From NCBI GenBank assembly GCA_001626765.1, contig LUOO01000002.1:1-64000 (forward strand): DNA of 64,000 bases, in the 5' to 3' direction. The position numbers and the translations under genes are program-made. This DNA is from Maritimibacter sp. REDSEA-S28_B5 (GTDB taxonomy: Bacteria; Pseudomonadota; Alphaproteobacteria; Rhodobacterales; Rhodobacteraceae). The notes below the pieces were generated by a model, which worked only from the letters and a program-made list of their open reading frames with translations, was not told where the DNA came from and did not search any database. Below, piece after piece: positions 25,311-34,242 of the stretch (position 1 is the stretch's first letter; each line of letters opens with the position of its first letter).

Positions 25311-26018
25311 ATGAAGGAGGCCATGGAACTGATCCTCGGATATGGGGCGGGGCTGCTGACGCTCATCAACCCCTGCGTGCTGCCGGTGCTTCCCATCGTG
25401 CTGGCAACAGCGCTGCAAGCGCACCGGATGGGGCCCGCAATGCTGGCCCTTGGCATGTCGGTGAGCTTCGTCATCTTCGGGATGCTGATTTCGACCGTGG
25501 GCTATGCCATCGGCCTGACCGAGGACACGGTGGCCACCGCCGGTGCCATCCTGATGATCGCCTTCGGCGTCGTGCTGCTCGTTCCGCAGGCCAATGCCGT
25601 CTTTGCCAGCGCCACCGCCGGGCTTGCCGCCCGCGCCGATGGCGGGATCGACGGCTTCGACCGCTCGACCCTCTGGGGGCAATTCGGCGGCGGGCTTCTG
25701 CTTGGCGCGGTCTGGAGCCCGTGCATCGGGCCGACGCTGGGCGGGGCCATCGCGCTCGCCAGTCAGGGCGAGAACCTCGTCTGGGCGTTCCTGATCATGG
25801 TGTCCTTCGCCGCGGGCGTCTCGACCCTGATCCTGGCCATCGGCTACGGGCTGCGCGCCACTTCCTTGCGCAAATTCGCCAATATCTCGAAACCCGTGCT
25901 GGGAGCCGCGTTTCTATTGGTCGGCTTCGCCATCCTGTTTCGTATCAACCACATGATCGACGGCTGGGTCCTGACCCACTTGCCCGCCTGGTTCGTCGAT
26001 CTTTCCGTCGCCATCTAG
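25311..26018 (+). CDS. ccdA: CcdA-type thiol-transport membrane protein
   Basis: A 235-residue protein with six membrane segments. The two active-site cysteines lie in LINPCVLPVLP and VWSPCIGPTLGG, the redox pair that moves electrons from cytoplasmic thioredoxin to the periplasm for cytochrome c maturation or oxidative repair. An in-frame ATG at 25323 lies right after AAGGAGG and may be used instead. The thioredoxin-like gene follows by nine bases and is probably its partner. Cytochrome c demand fits the RegA/RegB system elsewhere in the window. Confidence 0.87.
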   Translation: MKEAMELILGYGAGLLTLINPCVLPVLPIVLATALQAHRMGPAMLALGMSVSFVIFGMLISTVGYAIGLTEDTVATAGAILMIAFGVVLLVPQANAVFASATAGLAARADGGIDGFDRSTLWGQFGGGLLLGAVWSPCIGPTLGGAIALASQGENLVWAFLIMVSFAAGVSTLILAIGYGLRATSLRKFANISKPVLGAAFLLVGFAILFRINHMIDGWVLTHLPAWFVDLSVAI

Positions 26019-26027
26019 GAGGACCAC

Positions 26028-26441
26028 ATGGATCGCCGTTACTTTCTCGCCACCGCCGGGGCCGCGCTCATCGCCCCCGCTGCCTTGCAGGCCGCCCGCC
26101 TCGACTACGCTCCCGGCGTGATGGAACAGGCGCTGGACGCGGGCCAGCCCGTGATTCTGGACTTTTTCGCCCCTTGGTGCGGCACCTGCCAGTCGCAGAA
26201 GCGCACCATCGAAAAGCTCACGCAGGCGAACCCCGCCTATCTGGACAAGATCGCCTATATCCTTGTCGATTGGGACACCTACAAGAAGCAGCCCATCACC
26301 ACGGACCTGAAGATCCCGCGCCGCTCGACGCTGGTCGCGATCAGCCCTGACCGGCGCGAGATCGGGCGCATCGTCGCGGGCACCGGCGAGGCCGAGATCA
26401 AGGCGCTCTTCGACGCCGCACTTGGGTCGGCGACCTCGTAA
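26028..26441 (+). CDS. Exported thioredoxin-family protein
   Basis: A 137-residue protein. The N terminus MDRRYFLATAGAALIAP looks like a Tat-type signal (twin arginine), then VILDFFAPWCGTCQSQ carries the thiol pair Cys-Gly-Thr-Cys of a thioredoxin fold, and a PRRSTLVAI loop provides the cis-proline region. It would act in the periplasm as a disulfide reductase fed by CcdA, its upstream neighbour. GGAGGACC precedes the ATG. A 12-base-pair terminator follows. Confidence 0.85.
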   Translation: MDRRYFLATAGAALIAPAALQAARLDYAPGVMEQALDAGQPVILDFFAPWCGTCQSQKRTIEKLTQANPAYLDKIAYILVDWDTYKKQPITTDLKIPRRSTLVAISPDRREIGRIVAGTGEAEIKALFDAALGSATS

Positions 26442-26460
26442 CGGCATTCGCCAGAAAGAA

Positions 26461-26496
26461 AAACGGTCAGCGCCATTTCGGACGCTGACCGTTTTT
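26461..26496 (+). terminator. Rho-independent terminator after the thioredoxin-like gene
   Basis: AAACGGTCAGCG and CGCTGACCGTTT form a perfect 12-base-pair stem with a ten-base loop, followed by TT. It also lies just downstream of tRNA-Thr on the opposite strand, so it may serve both directions. Confidence 0.9.
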
Positions 26497-26501
26497 GATG
26501 G

Positions 26502-26577
26502 TGGTGCCGGTGAAGGGACTCGAACCCCCGACCCCATCATTACGAATGACGTGCTCTACCAGCTGAGCTACACCGGC
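26502..26577 (-). tRNA. tRNA-Thr (anticodon CGU)
   Basis: Minus-strand cloverleaf: acceptor GCCGGTG/CACCGGC, D-arm AGCTCAGCTGGTAGAGC, anticodon loop TTCGTAA (CGU, reads ACG), T-arm GGGTTCGAGTCCC, discriminator A and encoded CCA (complement of 26502-26504). Confidence 0.97.
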
Positions 26578-26687
26578 ACATTCTTGGTGGGCGGGACATA
26601 GCACCGGGAATCGGGCATGTGTAGACCTAAAATGCGGTCTTTCGCAGGCTTCGGTTTCCCGGTCTCGTGTCTGGCGCGCGTCCCCCG

Positions 26688-28199
26688 CTAACTCGCCTTC
26701 GCCCGCGGCGTTTCCGGCTCGCTGTCATCCAGAACCTCGGCCGCAGCCGCCTGTGTTTCCGGCTGCATGTCGATACCGGCCTCGCCGGCATGGGCCACGG
26801 TTTCGGGTTCCGGCGCGATTTCGGGCCCGCCGACGAGAAGCGCGTCCATCTTGGTCCCGCCCGGCATCTTCACCGCGCGTTCATCGGGTTCTTTCCACGA
26901 CAGCGTGTCGAAGGCCGCGCAGTTGATGCAGACCGGGGTCCAGTCGCCGTGCACCTGATGGCACTTGTCGCAGACCCACTGGAAGCCGCGCGGCGCGGTC
27001 ACGGCGCGGGCAAGAATCGCGCGCACCTCGGCGTCCGGGGATCCCATGCCGCGTTCGGCGGCGGCGAGCAGCGACAGGTTGCGCTGGGTCGGATGCACGT
27101 CGGGCAGATCGCCCAGCGCCTTTTTCGCTTCCACGAAATCCTCGGCAGCCAGGTAAAGCTCGGCCTTGAGCATCTTGGTCTCGGGGTGATCCGGATGCGC
27201 CTTGAAGAAGGGCGCGAAGCGTTTGATGCGCTCATCCGCCGACTCGTTCGGCGCAATCTCGGCAAAGGCTTCGGCGATGTCGGGATGCGGGTTCACCTTC
27301 CACGTCTTGGTCAGCACCCGGGCCGCGTAGCGCGGGTTGTCCTGTTCGATATAGCTTTTCGACGCGAGCACCGCACCGGGGATCAGGTCGGGTGACTTCT
27401 TGTTCGCCTCGATCGCCGCCTCGCGCGCGCGAATCGAGTTCCCATCCTCGAAAATCCCCTTGGCTTCCTGCAACGCGAGCACCGCGTCGCGCCTTTTGCC
27501 CACATCCTTGGGCAGCGCGCCGGTCTTGACCTTTTTCCCCAGCGTCTCGCGCGCGCCGTGCCAGTCGTTCTGGGTCGCCTGAAGCGCGAGCAGCACATCG
27601 CCGGTCTCGGCGTGCTGCGGTTTCAACTGGAACGCCTTTTCCGCGAGCTTGAGCGCGGTGTTCGTGTCGCCCTCTTCGAGCTTCTGCTTCATGAGGCCAC
27701 GCACGCCCACGAACCGCGTCCGTTCATCCGCGAGCAGCCGCTTGTAGACCTCGGTCGCCTTGCGCCGGTCTCCGGCCATTTCAGCCGCCTGCGCGGTGAT
27801 CAGGTTGGTCAGTTCCGGGCGGCGAAGATACCGCTCGGCCTTGGTCGCCTTGGTGATCGCGACGCGCTCTTCCCCCGAGGCGAGCGCCATCATGCCCTCG
27901 GCCAGCGCCTCGTATCCCTTGCGCTCGCGGTTGCGGTCGAAGGCGCGAGAAATCGCGGTCTCGTCGCCGTTGAGAAACCGCACGATGGCCACGATCAGGC
28001 TCGCGAGCTTCAACAGCAGGTAAAGCACCACCACCAGCACGATGAGCGCGATGGTCGCTTGCAGCGCGCCAAGGTTGAACTCCTGCGTGCCGATGTCGAC
28101 GCGGATACCGCCGCCGGTTTCGAGCAGATAGGTCGCACCCATCGTGGCCGCACCGATCAGGACGACGAAGAGGATGATCTTGAACAGGGACCAGAGCAT
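26688..28199 (-). CDS. hemY: HemY-type membrane protein with tetratricopeptide repeats and zinc ribbon
   Basis: A 503-residue protein. Two N-terminal membrane helices (LWSLFKIILFVVLIGAATMG and LGALQATIALIVLVVVLYLL) and the HemY_N region precede helical TPR-like repeats. A C-terminal zinc ribbon has CDKC and CINC separated by about eleven residues, a feature shared with LapB-like proteins. HemY is encoded with heme genes but has no proven catalytic role; it is thought to be an adaptor. AAGGAAG precedes the ATG. It is the third gene in hemD-mic60-hemY. Confidence 0.85.
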   Translation of the reverse strand: MLWSLFKIILFVVLIGAATMGATYLLETGGGIRVDIGTQEFNLGALQATIALIVLVVVLYLLLKLASLIVAIVRFLNGDETAISRAFDRNRERKGYEALAEGMMALASGEERVAITKATKAERYLRRPELTNLITAQAAEMAGDRRKATEVYKRLLADERTRFVGVRGLMKQKLEEGDTNTALKLAEKAFQLKPQHAETGDVLLALQATQNDWHGARETLGKKVKTGALPKDVGKRRDAVLALQEAKGIFEDGNSIRAREAAIEANKKSPDLIPGAVLASKSYIEQDNPRYAARVLTKTWKVNPHPDIAEAFAEIAPNESADERIKRFAPFFKAHPDHPETKMLKAELYLAAEDFVEAKKALGDLPDVHPTQRNLSLLAAAERGMGSPDAEVRAILARAVTAPRGFQWVCDKCHQVHGDWTPVCINCAAFDTLSWKEPDERAVKMPGGTKMDALLVGGPEIAPEPETVAHAGEAGIDMQPETQAAAAEVLDDSEPETPRAKAS

Positions 28200-28209
28200 A
28201 TCGTCTTCC

Positions 28210-29433
28210 TTACTGATTCAGGCTGTCAGCAAGCGCGCTGCCAGCGGCAATCGCATCGCGACGGGTTTCGGCCATGGCGACCCAGTCGGCCATGGCGGGC
28301 TGGGCGGCTTCCGGCAGGCTCGCCACCTCGGTCAGCGCATCGTCAAGCCGCCCGTTGTGGAGGTAAGCCTCGGCCCGCGAGAGGATCGCATCGGGATCAT
28401 CACCTTCCTTGGGTTCGAGCGACCGGGTGCCAAGCTGGACCCTGAGAAACGCCTCGCCCCGGCCCATGGTGCCATCGGCCACCGCCTGACGCACAGCGGC
28501 ATCGAGCGCGGCACGGGCAGCGTCCGGGAACGCCTCCTGCAACGCGCCGAGCGTCGGCACACCTTCGTCGGCGACGGCTGCGAGTGCGGGCGGCGCTTCG
28601 GTATCCGTCGCCGTCGTCAGGTCGAAGAGAGAATCGCCAAACGGCTGGCCGGTGTCGAGGGCGGCCATGATCCGCGACAGCGCGGCCCGGGCCGACGCGG
28701 CCTGCGCATTCTCGGCGGCCTGCGCCTGAAGCTCTTCCGCCGCCGCCTGATTGTCCTGAATCTTCGCGAGTTCCGCGTCGAGCATGGCGATCGAGGATTG
28801 AAGCTGCCCGGCCGAATCCGCCGCACTCGTGTCGCTCTGCAGCGTCGCGATTTCGCTCTCGGCTGCCGCGAGCTGCGCACTCAGGTCTTCGATCCGCGTA
28901 TTCTGCGCTGTCATCGCCTCGCCAACCGGGTCATCCCCCGTGGCAAATGGCCAACCGCCATTGGCATACTGCGCGGCACCGAAACCAAGGATGCCCGCGA
29001 TCAGGCCACCTGCCACGAGTCCGGCAAAACCGCTCGCCCCGCGCTGCGCACCAGCGGGCGGCGGCGTGGGCGTGTTGTCTGCCGCGTCGTCCTTCGGGCC
29101 CGTTTCCGGCTCGGACACTTCACCCTCAGCCAGAAGAACCTCTTCCTCGGCGGCCTCCGTCGCCTCGCCCTCGGGCGCGTTCTCGGTCAGGTCGATGGCA
29201 TCTGTGGGCGCCTCAGACGCGGCGTCCTCCGTCGCGGGCTCGGGAATATCGCGCGGCGGAACGGCACCGCCAGAGGTCCAGGGCGTGCCCGCCGCAGCCG
29301 GACCGCCGGCAGAGGTTTCGCCGATCACCTCTGCATCTTCTATGTCATCCTGTGGGCGATCCGTCGCGGGGGTCGCGTTGTCCAAAGCCTCTTGATCTTC
29401 CGATGTCTTGGTCGATTTCGGGGTTTTCGCCAC
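28210..29433 (-). CDS. Mic60-like (mitofilin) inner-membrane protein
   Basis: A 407-residue protein. A long acidic, disordered N-terminal region (residues 1-130, with DRPQDDIEDAEVIGE) precedes one membrane helix (about GLVAGGLIAGILGFGAA), then a coiled coil (IEDLSAQLAAAESEIATL and following) and a mitofilin-like C-terminal domain (VRQAVADGTMGRGEAFLRVQ). From the literature, alphaproteobacterial Mic60 shapes intracytoplasmic membranes and is found beside heme genes, as here. I prefer the GTG start at 29433, preceded by GAAAGGGA at good spacing; the upstream TTG is weaker. Confidence 0.72.
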   Translation of the reverse strand: MAKTPKSTKTSEDQEALDNATPATDRPQDDIEDAEVIGETSAGGPAAAGTPWTSGGAVPPRDIPEPATEDAASEAPTDAIDLTENAPEGEATEAAEEEVLLAEGEVSEPETGPKDDAADNTPTPPPAGAQRGASGFAGLVAGGLIAGILGFGAAQYANGGWPFATGDDPVGEAMTAQNTRIEDLSAQLAAAESEIATLQSDTSAADSAGQLQSSIAMLDAELAKIQDNQAAAEELQAQAAENAQAASARAALSRIMAALDTGQPFGDSLFDLTTATDTEAPPALAAVADEGVPTLGALQEAFPDAARAALDAAVRQAVADGTMGRGEAFLRVQLGTRSLEPKEGDDPDAILSRAEAYLHNGRLDDALTEVASLPEAAQPAMADWVAMAETRRDAIAAGSALADSLNQ

Positions 29434-29532
29434 GAGGATCCCTTTCAAATTCTTTGCATCCGGTTCCCTTGCCCGATTCTGGGCGCAAGACCTTACGATG
29501 TGCTTCGACCTTAGCTAGGGGTCACCCGAGCC

Positions 29533-30210
29533 TCAAGCAAGCTCACCCAAAAGAGCCGCGACAATCCGCGCGACCATTTCGTCGCCGTCGGGATTGTCAC
29601 AGACTTCGGGCGTGCTGCCGATCCGGTCGATCCATGCCTCTGCCACCGCTTCTGAAAGCGCGATGGGATGCACATTTGTTCCAACGCGCGACAAAGACCG
29701 CGCGACAATATCGGCAGAACGCGGCGACCAGAGCGGCAGGACCACGGGTCGGACGCCTTCGATCACCTGCACCGCCTCCGTCCTAAGGGGCGTTTCGCGC
29801 TGGTCATAGACGACCACCTCGCTGACCGCGATCCCGCGACGAGCAAGCCGTTCGGCGATGTTGCCCCGCGCGTGCCGCCCCCGCAGATGGACGAGCGGTC
29901 CGGGCACGTCGAGACGGGCGACGAGGTCATCGGCATCCTGCGCCACGAGCCGAACGGTGCCGCCCGCCCGCGCGGCGGTCTTTTTCCCGACGCAGTAGAC
30001 GTCGCGCCCCGCGAGGTCCGGCGCAAAAACCACCGCGTTCTGCGAGGTCAGGATCACGCCCGCCTCGGGCGGCAGATCGACGGCAACGCCGGTCCCGACG
30101 ATCTCGATCACCGGCGAGGTCACGATCTCGACCCCCGGCACCCGCTCCGCCACGATCCCCGCGACGCGGGCCGACTGCTGGGCAGGGCGGGTCAGAACGA
30201 GGATGGGAAT
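29533..30210 (-). CDS. hemD: Uroporphyrinogen-III synthase, lacking a usual start codon
   Basis: HemD closes hydroxymethylbilane to uroporphyrinogen III. The body ([39 protein letters not shown] and a final substrate loop) is HemD-like. Conserved N-terminal text [13 protein letters not shown] extends upstream of the first usual start (GTG, 30153), but no ATG, GTG or TTG is in frame up to the TAG. An ATT at 30210 would give 225 residues, a normal length. Alternatively an ATG at 30224 lies in another frame and one extra base in the CCC near 30211-30213 would link it. The gene heads the mic60/hemY run and is divergent from tsaD. Confidence 0.75.
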   Translation of the reverse strand: MPILVLTRPAQQSARVAGIVAERVPGVEIVTSPVIEIVGTGVAVDLPPEAGVILTSQNAVVFAPDLAGRDVYCVGKKTAARAGGTVRLVAQDADDLVARLDVPGPLVHLRGRHARGNIAERLARRGIAVSEVVVYDQRETPLRTEAVQVIEGVRPVVLPLWSPRSADIVARSLSRVGTNVHPIALSEAVAEAWIDRIGSTPEVCDNPDGDEMVARIVAALLGELA

Positions 30211-30291
30211 GGGTCGTCTCGCATGTGGTGGGATGGACGCGGCTTGCCCCCCTTGCTATCCCCTCGCGAAGCCAATCGCAACAATCGGACC

Positions 30292-31395
30292 ATGCGCGAC
30301 ACCTTGACGATCCTCGGACTCGAATCGAGCTGCGATGATACGGCGGCGGCGATCGTGCGCCTGTCGGGTGACGCGCCGGACGAGGGGGTCATCCTGTCCT
30401 CGGTCGTTGCCGGTCAGACCGAACTGCACGCCGATTTCGGCGGTGTCGTGCCCGAGATTGCGGCGCGCGCGCACACCGAAAAGCTCGATCTCTGCGTTGA
30501 AGAGGCGCTGGATGCGGCGGGTCTCACCCTCCATGACATCGACGCCATCGCGGTGACTGCCGGTCCCGGTCTCATCGGCGGCGTGTTGGCTGGCGTCATG
30601 CTGGCCAAGGGGCTGTCGGTCGCCTCGGGCAAGCCGCTCGTCGGCGTGAACCATCTGGCCGGTCATGCGCTGACCCCGCGGCTCACCGACGGGGCACGCT
30701 TTCCGTATCTCATGCTGCTTGTGTCGGGCGGGCACTGCCAGTTCCTCATCGCCAAAGGGCCTGAGGATTTCGAGCGTCTCGGCGGCACCATCGACGACGC
30801 GCCCGGCGAAGCCTTCGACAAGACCGCGCGGCTTCTGGGCCTCGAACAGCCCGGCGGGCCCTCGGTCGAACGCGAGGCGCAGGTGGGCGATCCGAAGCGG
30901 TTCCGCCTGCCGCGTCCGCTGCTCGACCGCCCCGGATGCGACATGAGTTTCTCCGGCCTGAAGACCGCGCTCCTGCGCGAACGCGACCAGTTGATCGCGG
31001 CGAAAGGCGGGATCACCCGTCAGGACCGCGCCGACCTTTGCGCCGCGTTTCAGGCTTCGGTGAGCGACGTTCTGGCCGAGAAATCCCGCCGCGCGATCCG
31101 GGCCTATCTCGCCCTGTCGCCGGATGCGCCCACCCTCGCCGTCGCCGGTGGCGTCGCCGCGAACAAATCCATTCGGGGCGCGTTAGAGACTGTATGCGCC
31201 GAGACCGGCGTCATGTTCATCGCCCCGCCGCTCGCGCTTTGCACCGACAATGCCGCGATGATCGCCTGGGCGGGGATCGAACGTTTGCGCGCCGGACACA
31301 CCGACGGGCTCGACCTGTCGGCCCGCCCCCGCTGGCCGCTCGACCAGTCCGCCGCCCCCATGCTGGGATCCGGCAAGAGAGGAGCGAAAGCATGA
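30292..31395 (+). CDS. tsaD: tRNA threonylcarbamoyladenosine synthase subunit TsaD
   Basis: A 367-residue ASKHA-fold protein that transfers threonylcarbamoyl to A37 of ANN-decoding tRNAs, working with TsaB and TsaE (tsaE at 46553). Markers are [14 protein letters not shown] at the start, [13 protein letters not shown] for the metal-binding histidines, [10 protein letters not shown] and [16 protein letters not shown] 30292 begins the family domain; longer frames upstream do not match. It is divergent from hemD, and its end overlaps gpsA (ATGA). Confidence 0.95.
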   Translation: MRDTLTILGLESSCDDTAAAIVRLSGDAPDEGVILSSVVAGQTELHADFGGVVPEIAARAHTEKLDLCVEEALDAAGLTLHDIDAIAVTAGPGLIGGVLAGVMLAKGLSVASGKPLVGVNHLAGHALTPRLTDGARFPYLMLLVSGGHCQFLIAKGPEDFERLGGTIDDAPGEAFDKTARLLGLEQPGGPSVEREAQVGDPKRFRLPRPLLDRPGCDMSFSGLKTALLRERDQLIAAKGGITRQDRADLCAAFQASVSDVLAEKSRRAIRAYLALSPDAPTLAVAGGVAANKSIRGALETVCAETGVMFIAPPLALCTDNAAMIAWAGIERLRAGHTDGLDLSARPRWPLDQSAAPMLGSGKRGAKA

Positions 31396-32336
31396 GCCTG
31401 TCCATCCTTGGCGCCGGGGCCTTTGGCACCTCGCTCGCCATCGCGATTGCGCGCAGCGGCACGCCGGTCACGCTCTGGGCGCGGGACGCGGGCGACATGG
31501 CGACAACGCGGGAGAACAGCCGCCGCCTGCCGGGATACAGCTTTCCCGACGCTTTGGCCGTGACCGAGGACCTCGATGCCGCCATGGCCGACGTCGTGCT
31601 TCTCGCCGTGCCGATGCAGCAGCTCGCGGGTTTTCTGACCGAGCATTGCGAGACGCTCGGCGGGCGCACCCTCGTCGCGACCTGCAAGGGGATCGACCTG
31701 ACCACCCATCAGGGCCCGGCCGAGATCATCGCGGCCCGCTGCCCGACCGCGACGCCCGCGCTTCTGTCTGGGCCGAGCTTTGCCGTGGATGTGGCCGCCG
31801 GTCTGCCCACCGCGCTGACCGTCGCCGCCGCCGATCCCGAACCACTGCAAAAGCTGCTGACCGGTGGCAACCTGCGGCTCTACCGCTCGACCGACCTCAT
31901 CGGCGTGGAGACCGGCGGCGCGATGAAGAACGTGATCGCGATTGCCTGCGGGCTGGCGATTGGCGCAGGGCTTGGCGAAAGCGCCCGCGCCGCGCTGCTG
32001 ACCCGTGGCTTTGCCGAGATGAACCGTTTCGCGGTCTGGCGTGGGGCCGAGCCCGACACGCTTCATGGCCTGTCCGGCTTTGGCGATCTCGCGCTGACCG
32101 CCACGTCGGAGAAATCGCGCAACTACGCTTTCGGCCTCGCGCTGGGACGTGGCGAGCCGATGCCCGAGGGCGTCACGGTGGAAGGCCGCGCGACCGCGAA
32201 AGCCGTCTCTAACGCGGCCCGAAGCGCAGGAATCGAGATGCCGATCACCGATATGGTGGTCGCCGTCATGGATGGAAAACTCAGCATCACCGAGGCGAGC
32301 GACCTGCTCCTCGCCCGGCCACTCAAGGAGGAATGA
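31392..32336 (+). CDS. gpsA: Glycerol-3-phosphate dehydrogenase [NAD(P)+]
   Basis: A 314-residue enzyme that makes sn-glycerol 3-phosphate for phospholipids. The Rossmann loop is [16 protein letters not shown], the substrate site is GPSFAVDVA and a later [15 protein letters not shown] carries the catalytic lysine. C-terminal [16 protein letters not shown] closes the pattern. It overlaps tsaD by four bases and the YciI-like gene follows at once, so the block reads as one operon. Confidence 0.95.
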   Translation: MSLSILGAGAFGTSLAIAIARSGTPVTLWARDAGDMATTRENSRRLPGYSFPDALAVTEDLDAAMADVVLLAVPMQQLAGFLTEHCETLGGRTLVATCKGIDLTTHQGPAEIIAARCPTATPALLSGPSFAVDVAAGLPTALTVAAADPEPLQKLLTGGNLRLYRSTDLIGVETGGAMKNVIAIACGLAIGAGLGESARAALLTRGFAEMNRFAVWRGAEPDTLHGLSGFGDLALTATSEKSRNYAFGLALGRGEPMPEGVTVEGRATAKAVSNAARSAGIEMPITDMVVAVMDGKLSITEASDLLLARPLKEE

Positions 32337-32606
32337 ATGTTCGCACTCATCTGCACCGACAAAGCCGGCGCTCTGGACATCCGCAAGGCGAACCGCGACG
32401 CGCATCTCGCCTATATCGCCGAGACCGGCGTCGTGTTTCAGGCGGGTCCCTTCCTGAACGACGCGGGCGACATGTCCGGTTCACTCGTCATCCTGAACGT
32501 GGACGACCGTGCGGCGGCAGAGGCCTGGGCCGAAAATGACCCCTATGCCAAGGCAGGCCTTTTCGACAAGGTCCGCATCGAGGCATGGAAAAAGGTCGTC
32601 GGCTGA
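32337..32606 (+). CDS. YciI family protein
   Basis: An 89-residue protein with the ferredoxin-like fold of YciI. The N-terminal FALICTDKAGALDIRKANRD, then HLAYI and AGPFLNDAGDMSGS, and the conserved AWAENDPYAKAGLFD are recognisable. The conserved histidine and aspartate are present. Function is not established (dehalogenase-like folds suggested). It starts right after the gpsA stop and overlaps the next gene (TGATG). Confidence 0.87.
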   Translation: MFALICTDKAGALDIRKANRDAHLAYIAETGVVFQAGPFLNDAGDMSGSLVILNVDDRAAAEAWAENDPYAKAGLFDKVRIEAWKKVVG

Positions 32607-33019
32607 TGCGCTACTGGCTGTTCAAATCCGAACCCAACACCTGGGGCTGGGACCATCAGGTCGCCAAGGGCGATCAGGGTCAGGAATGGGACGGCGTGCG
32701 CAACTACCAGGCGCGGAACTTCATGCGTGAGATGCAGGTCGGCGATCAGGGGTTCTTCTATCATTCGGTCGATGAGAAGCGGATCGTCGGCATCGTCGAG
32801 GTCTGCGCGACGGTTCATCCTGACAGCACCACCGACGATGCGCGGTGGGAGTGCGTCGATCTTCGCGCCCTGCGCCCCATCGCGCGTCCCGTGAGCCTCG
32901 ACAGGATCAAGGACGAGCCGCGACTGTCCGACATGGTGCTGGTCAAGAACTCGCGCTTGTCGGTGCAACCGGTGACCGAGGACGAATGGAATATCGTCCT
33001 CGAACTTGCCGGGGAATAG
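32606..33019 (+). CDS. EVE domain-containing protein
   Basis: A 137-residue EVE/PUA-like protein. MRYWLFKSEPNTWGWDHQ, GVRNYQARNFMREM and GDQGFFYHS are the family core. EVE domains bind modified bases in DNA or RNA; this short form may act as an RNA-modification reader or a nucleotide-binding housekeeping protein. It ends the tsaD-gpsA-YciI operon. Confidence 0.88.
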   Translation: MRYWLFKSEPNTWGWDHQVAKGDQGQEWDGVRNYQARNFMREMQVGDQGFFYHSVDEKRIVGIVEVCATVHPDSTTDDARWECVDLRALRPIARPVSLDRIKDEPRLSDMVLVKNSRLSVQPVTEDEWNIVLELAGE

Positions 33020-33095
33020 AGCCGCGAAAATCAGTAGGGCAAAGCGCGGCCCCGTGGCATTGTGACCCTAGGGAAACAAGCCTAGGGACAAACAC

Positions 33096-33488
33096 ATGGG
33101 ACTTCTGAGCGTTATCGTGGCCGCGCTGGCGGCATGGATCTTTGGTGCGGTCTGGTACATGGCGCTGGCAAAGCCGTGGCAGCGGGTATCGGGCGCGAAC
33201 ATGGACGAAAGCACGCGGACGATGAAGGGCGCGGTGCCCTTCATCCTGTCCTTCATCGCCATGATCGTGGTCGCGGGCTTCCTGCGCCATATCTTCGCGA
33301 TGTCCGGCATCGACACGGTCGGCAAGGGGCTGGTGTCGGGGCTGGGCGTCGGCCTGTTCTTTATCACCCCGTGGATCGTGATCAACAACGCCTACCCGGA
33401 CCGCCCGTTCCTGCTGTCGCTCATCGACGGCGGCTATGCGGTCGGTGGCTGCGCGATCATGGGCGTGGTGCTCATGCTGTTTGCATGA
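33096..33488 (+). CDS. DUF1761 membrane protein
   Basis: A 130-residue protein with four hydrophobic segments (LSVIVAALAAWIFGAVWYMA, FILSFIAMIVVAGFLRHIF, LVSGLGVGLFFITPWIVINNAY, AVGGCAIMGVVLMLFA), matching the DUF1761 family, of unknown function. The conserved N-terminal GAVWYMAL and the middle PWI are typical. The leader holds two CCTAGGGA repeats at 33067 and 33081. A hairpin terminator follows. Confidence 0.85.
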   Translation: MGLLSVIVAALAAWIFGAVWYMALAKPWQRVSGANMDESTRTMKGAVPFILSFIAMIVVAGFLRHIFAMSGIDTVGKGLVSGLGVGLFFITPWIVINNAYPDRPFLLSLIDGGYAVGGCAIMGVVLMLFA

Positions 33489-33520
33489 CGGCATAACGCA
33501 ACGGTGTAGCGGAAAAAAAC

Positions 33521-33554
33521 AGAAGGGCCCGACCACCCCGATCGGACCCTTCTT
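33521..33554. terminator. Hairpin terminator between convergent genes
   Basis: GAAGGG-CCGA and TCGG-CCCTTC pair with one mismatch around an ACCACCCCGA loop. It follows the DUF1761 gene and is weak on the T-tract side. Confidence 0.6.
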
Positions 33555-33701
33555 CCACCCCACGTGCCCCCTCTGGCACCGCACGTGTCTCTGAAACTGG
33601 TCCGACCGTCCTGGCCGATGACTATGTATAGCGCGGCGGCGGCTTTCGCTCAACGCGCATCTCCCTAGAATTTAAGGCAATATGGAACGACCCAAATGCA
33701 A

Positions 33702-33725
33702 AAGGCGGGCACACTGGCCCGCCTT
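33702..33725 (-). terminator. Terminator for the DUF2853 gene
   Basis: AAGGCGGGC and GCCCGCCTT flank a six-base loop; on the minus strand the stem is followed by TTTTGC. It lies 19 bases past the stop of the gene. Confidence 0.75.
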
Positions 33726-33744
33726 GCAACCGTCTCGGTCCCGC

Positions 33745-34086
33745 TCAGGCGTAGACGGCTTCCTTGCCGAAATGCTTGACGAGCATGTAGTAGACGACCG
33801 CGCGATACTTGTTGCGGTTCGACTGGCCGTAGGTGTCGAGCACCGCATTGAGCGCGTCCATGAGCTGCGGCCCGTCCGTCAGGCCCAGCTTCTTGACCAG
33901 AAAGTTGTTCTTGATCGTCTCGAGCTCGGACGACTGCGACGCGGCGACGGTCGAGGCATCGTCGTTGTAGATCGACGGCCCGCAGCCGATCGTCACCTTG
34001 GTCAAGAGGTCCATATCCGCGGTCATGCCGCATTTCTCTTTCAAGTCCGCCGCATACTTGGCGATCAGCTCATCCCGTTTGCCCAT
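33745..34086 (-). CDS. DUF2853 family protein
   Basis: A 113-residue soluble helical protein. KRDELIAKYAADLKEK at the start, TKVTIGCGPSIYNDDA in the middle and KYRAVVYYMLVKHFGKE at the end match the DUF2853 family, with no known function. It is a single gene between two terminators, facing away from the LysM protein. Confidence 0.85.
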   Translation of the reverse strand: MGKRDELIAKYAADLKEKCGMTADMDLLTKVTIGCGPSIYNDDASTVAASQSSELETIKNNFLVKKLGLTDGPQLMDALNAVLDTYGQSNRNKYRAVVYYMLVKHFGKEAVYA

Positions 34087-34242
34087 AACATGCTCCCAGT
34101 TCTACCAGAGGTCGAAATCCCTCGCCGGAAGCCTAACCGCTCAACGCCGGAATCCAAGGCTTTAATTGGCCGGTTAATGAGACTTGCCCTGTTCATAGCG
34201 CCGCGCCAACATGGCTCCGGACACAACCGTCAGGAGGGTTCA

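Noticed and set aside
29668-30291. Long in-frame extension upstream of tsaD
   Set aside because: It overlaps hemD on the other strand and lacks TsaD-like sequence; the family begins at ATG 30292.
34160-34180. CtrA-like site before lysM (TTAA...TTAA)
   Set aside because: The half-sites are eight bases apart, not seven, so it does not fit the consensus.
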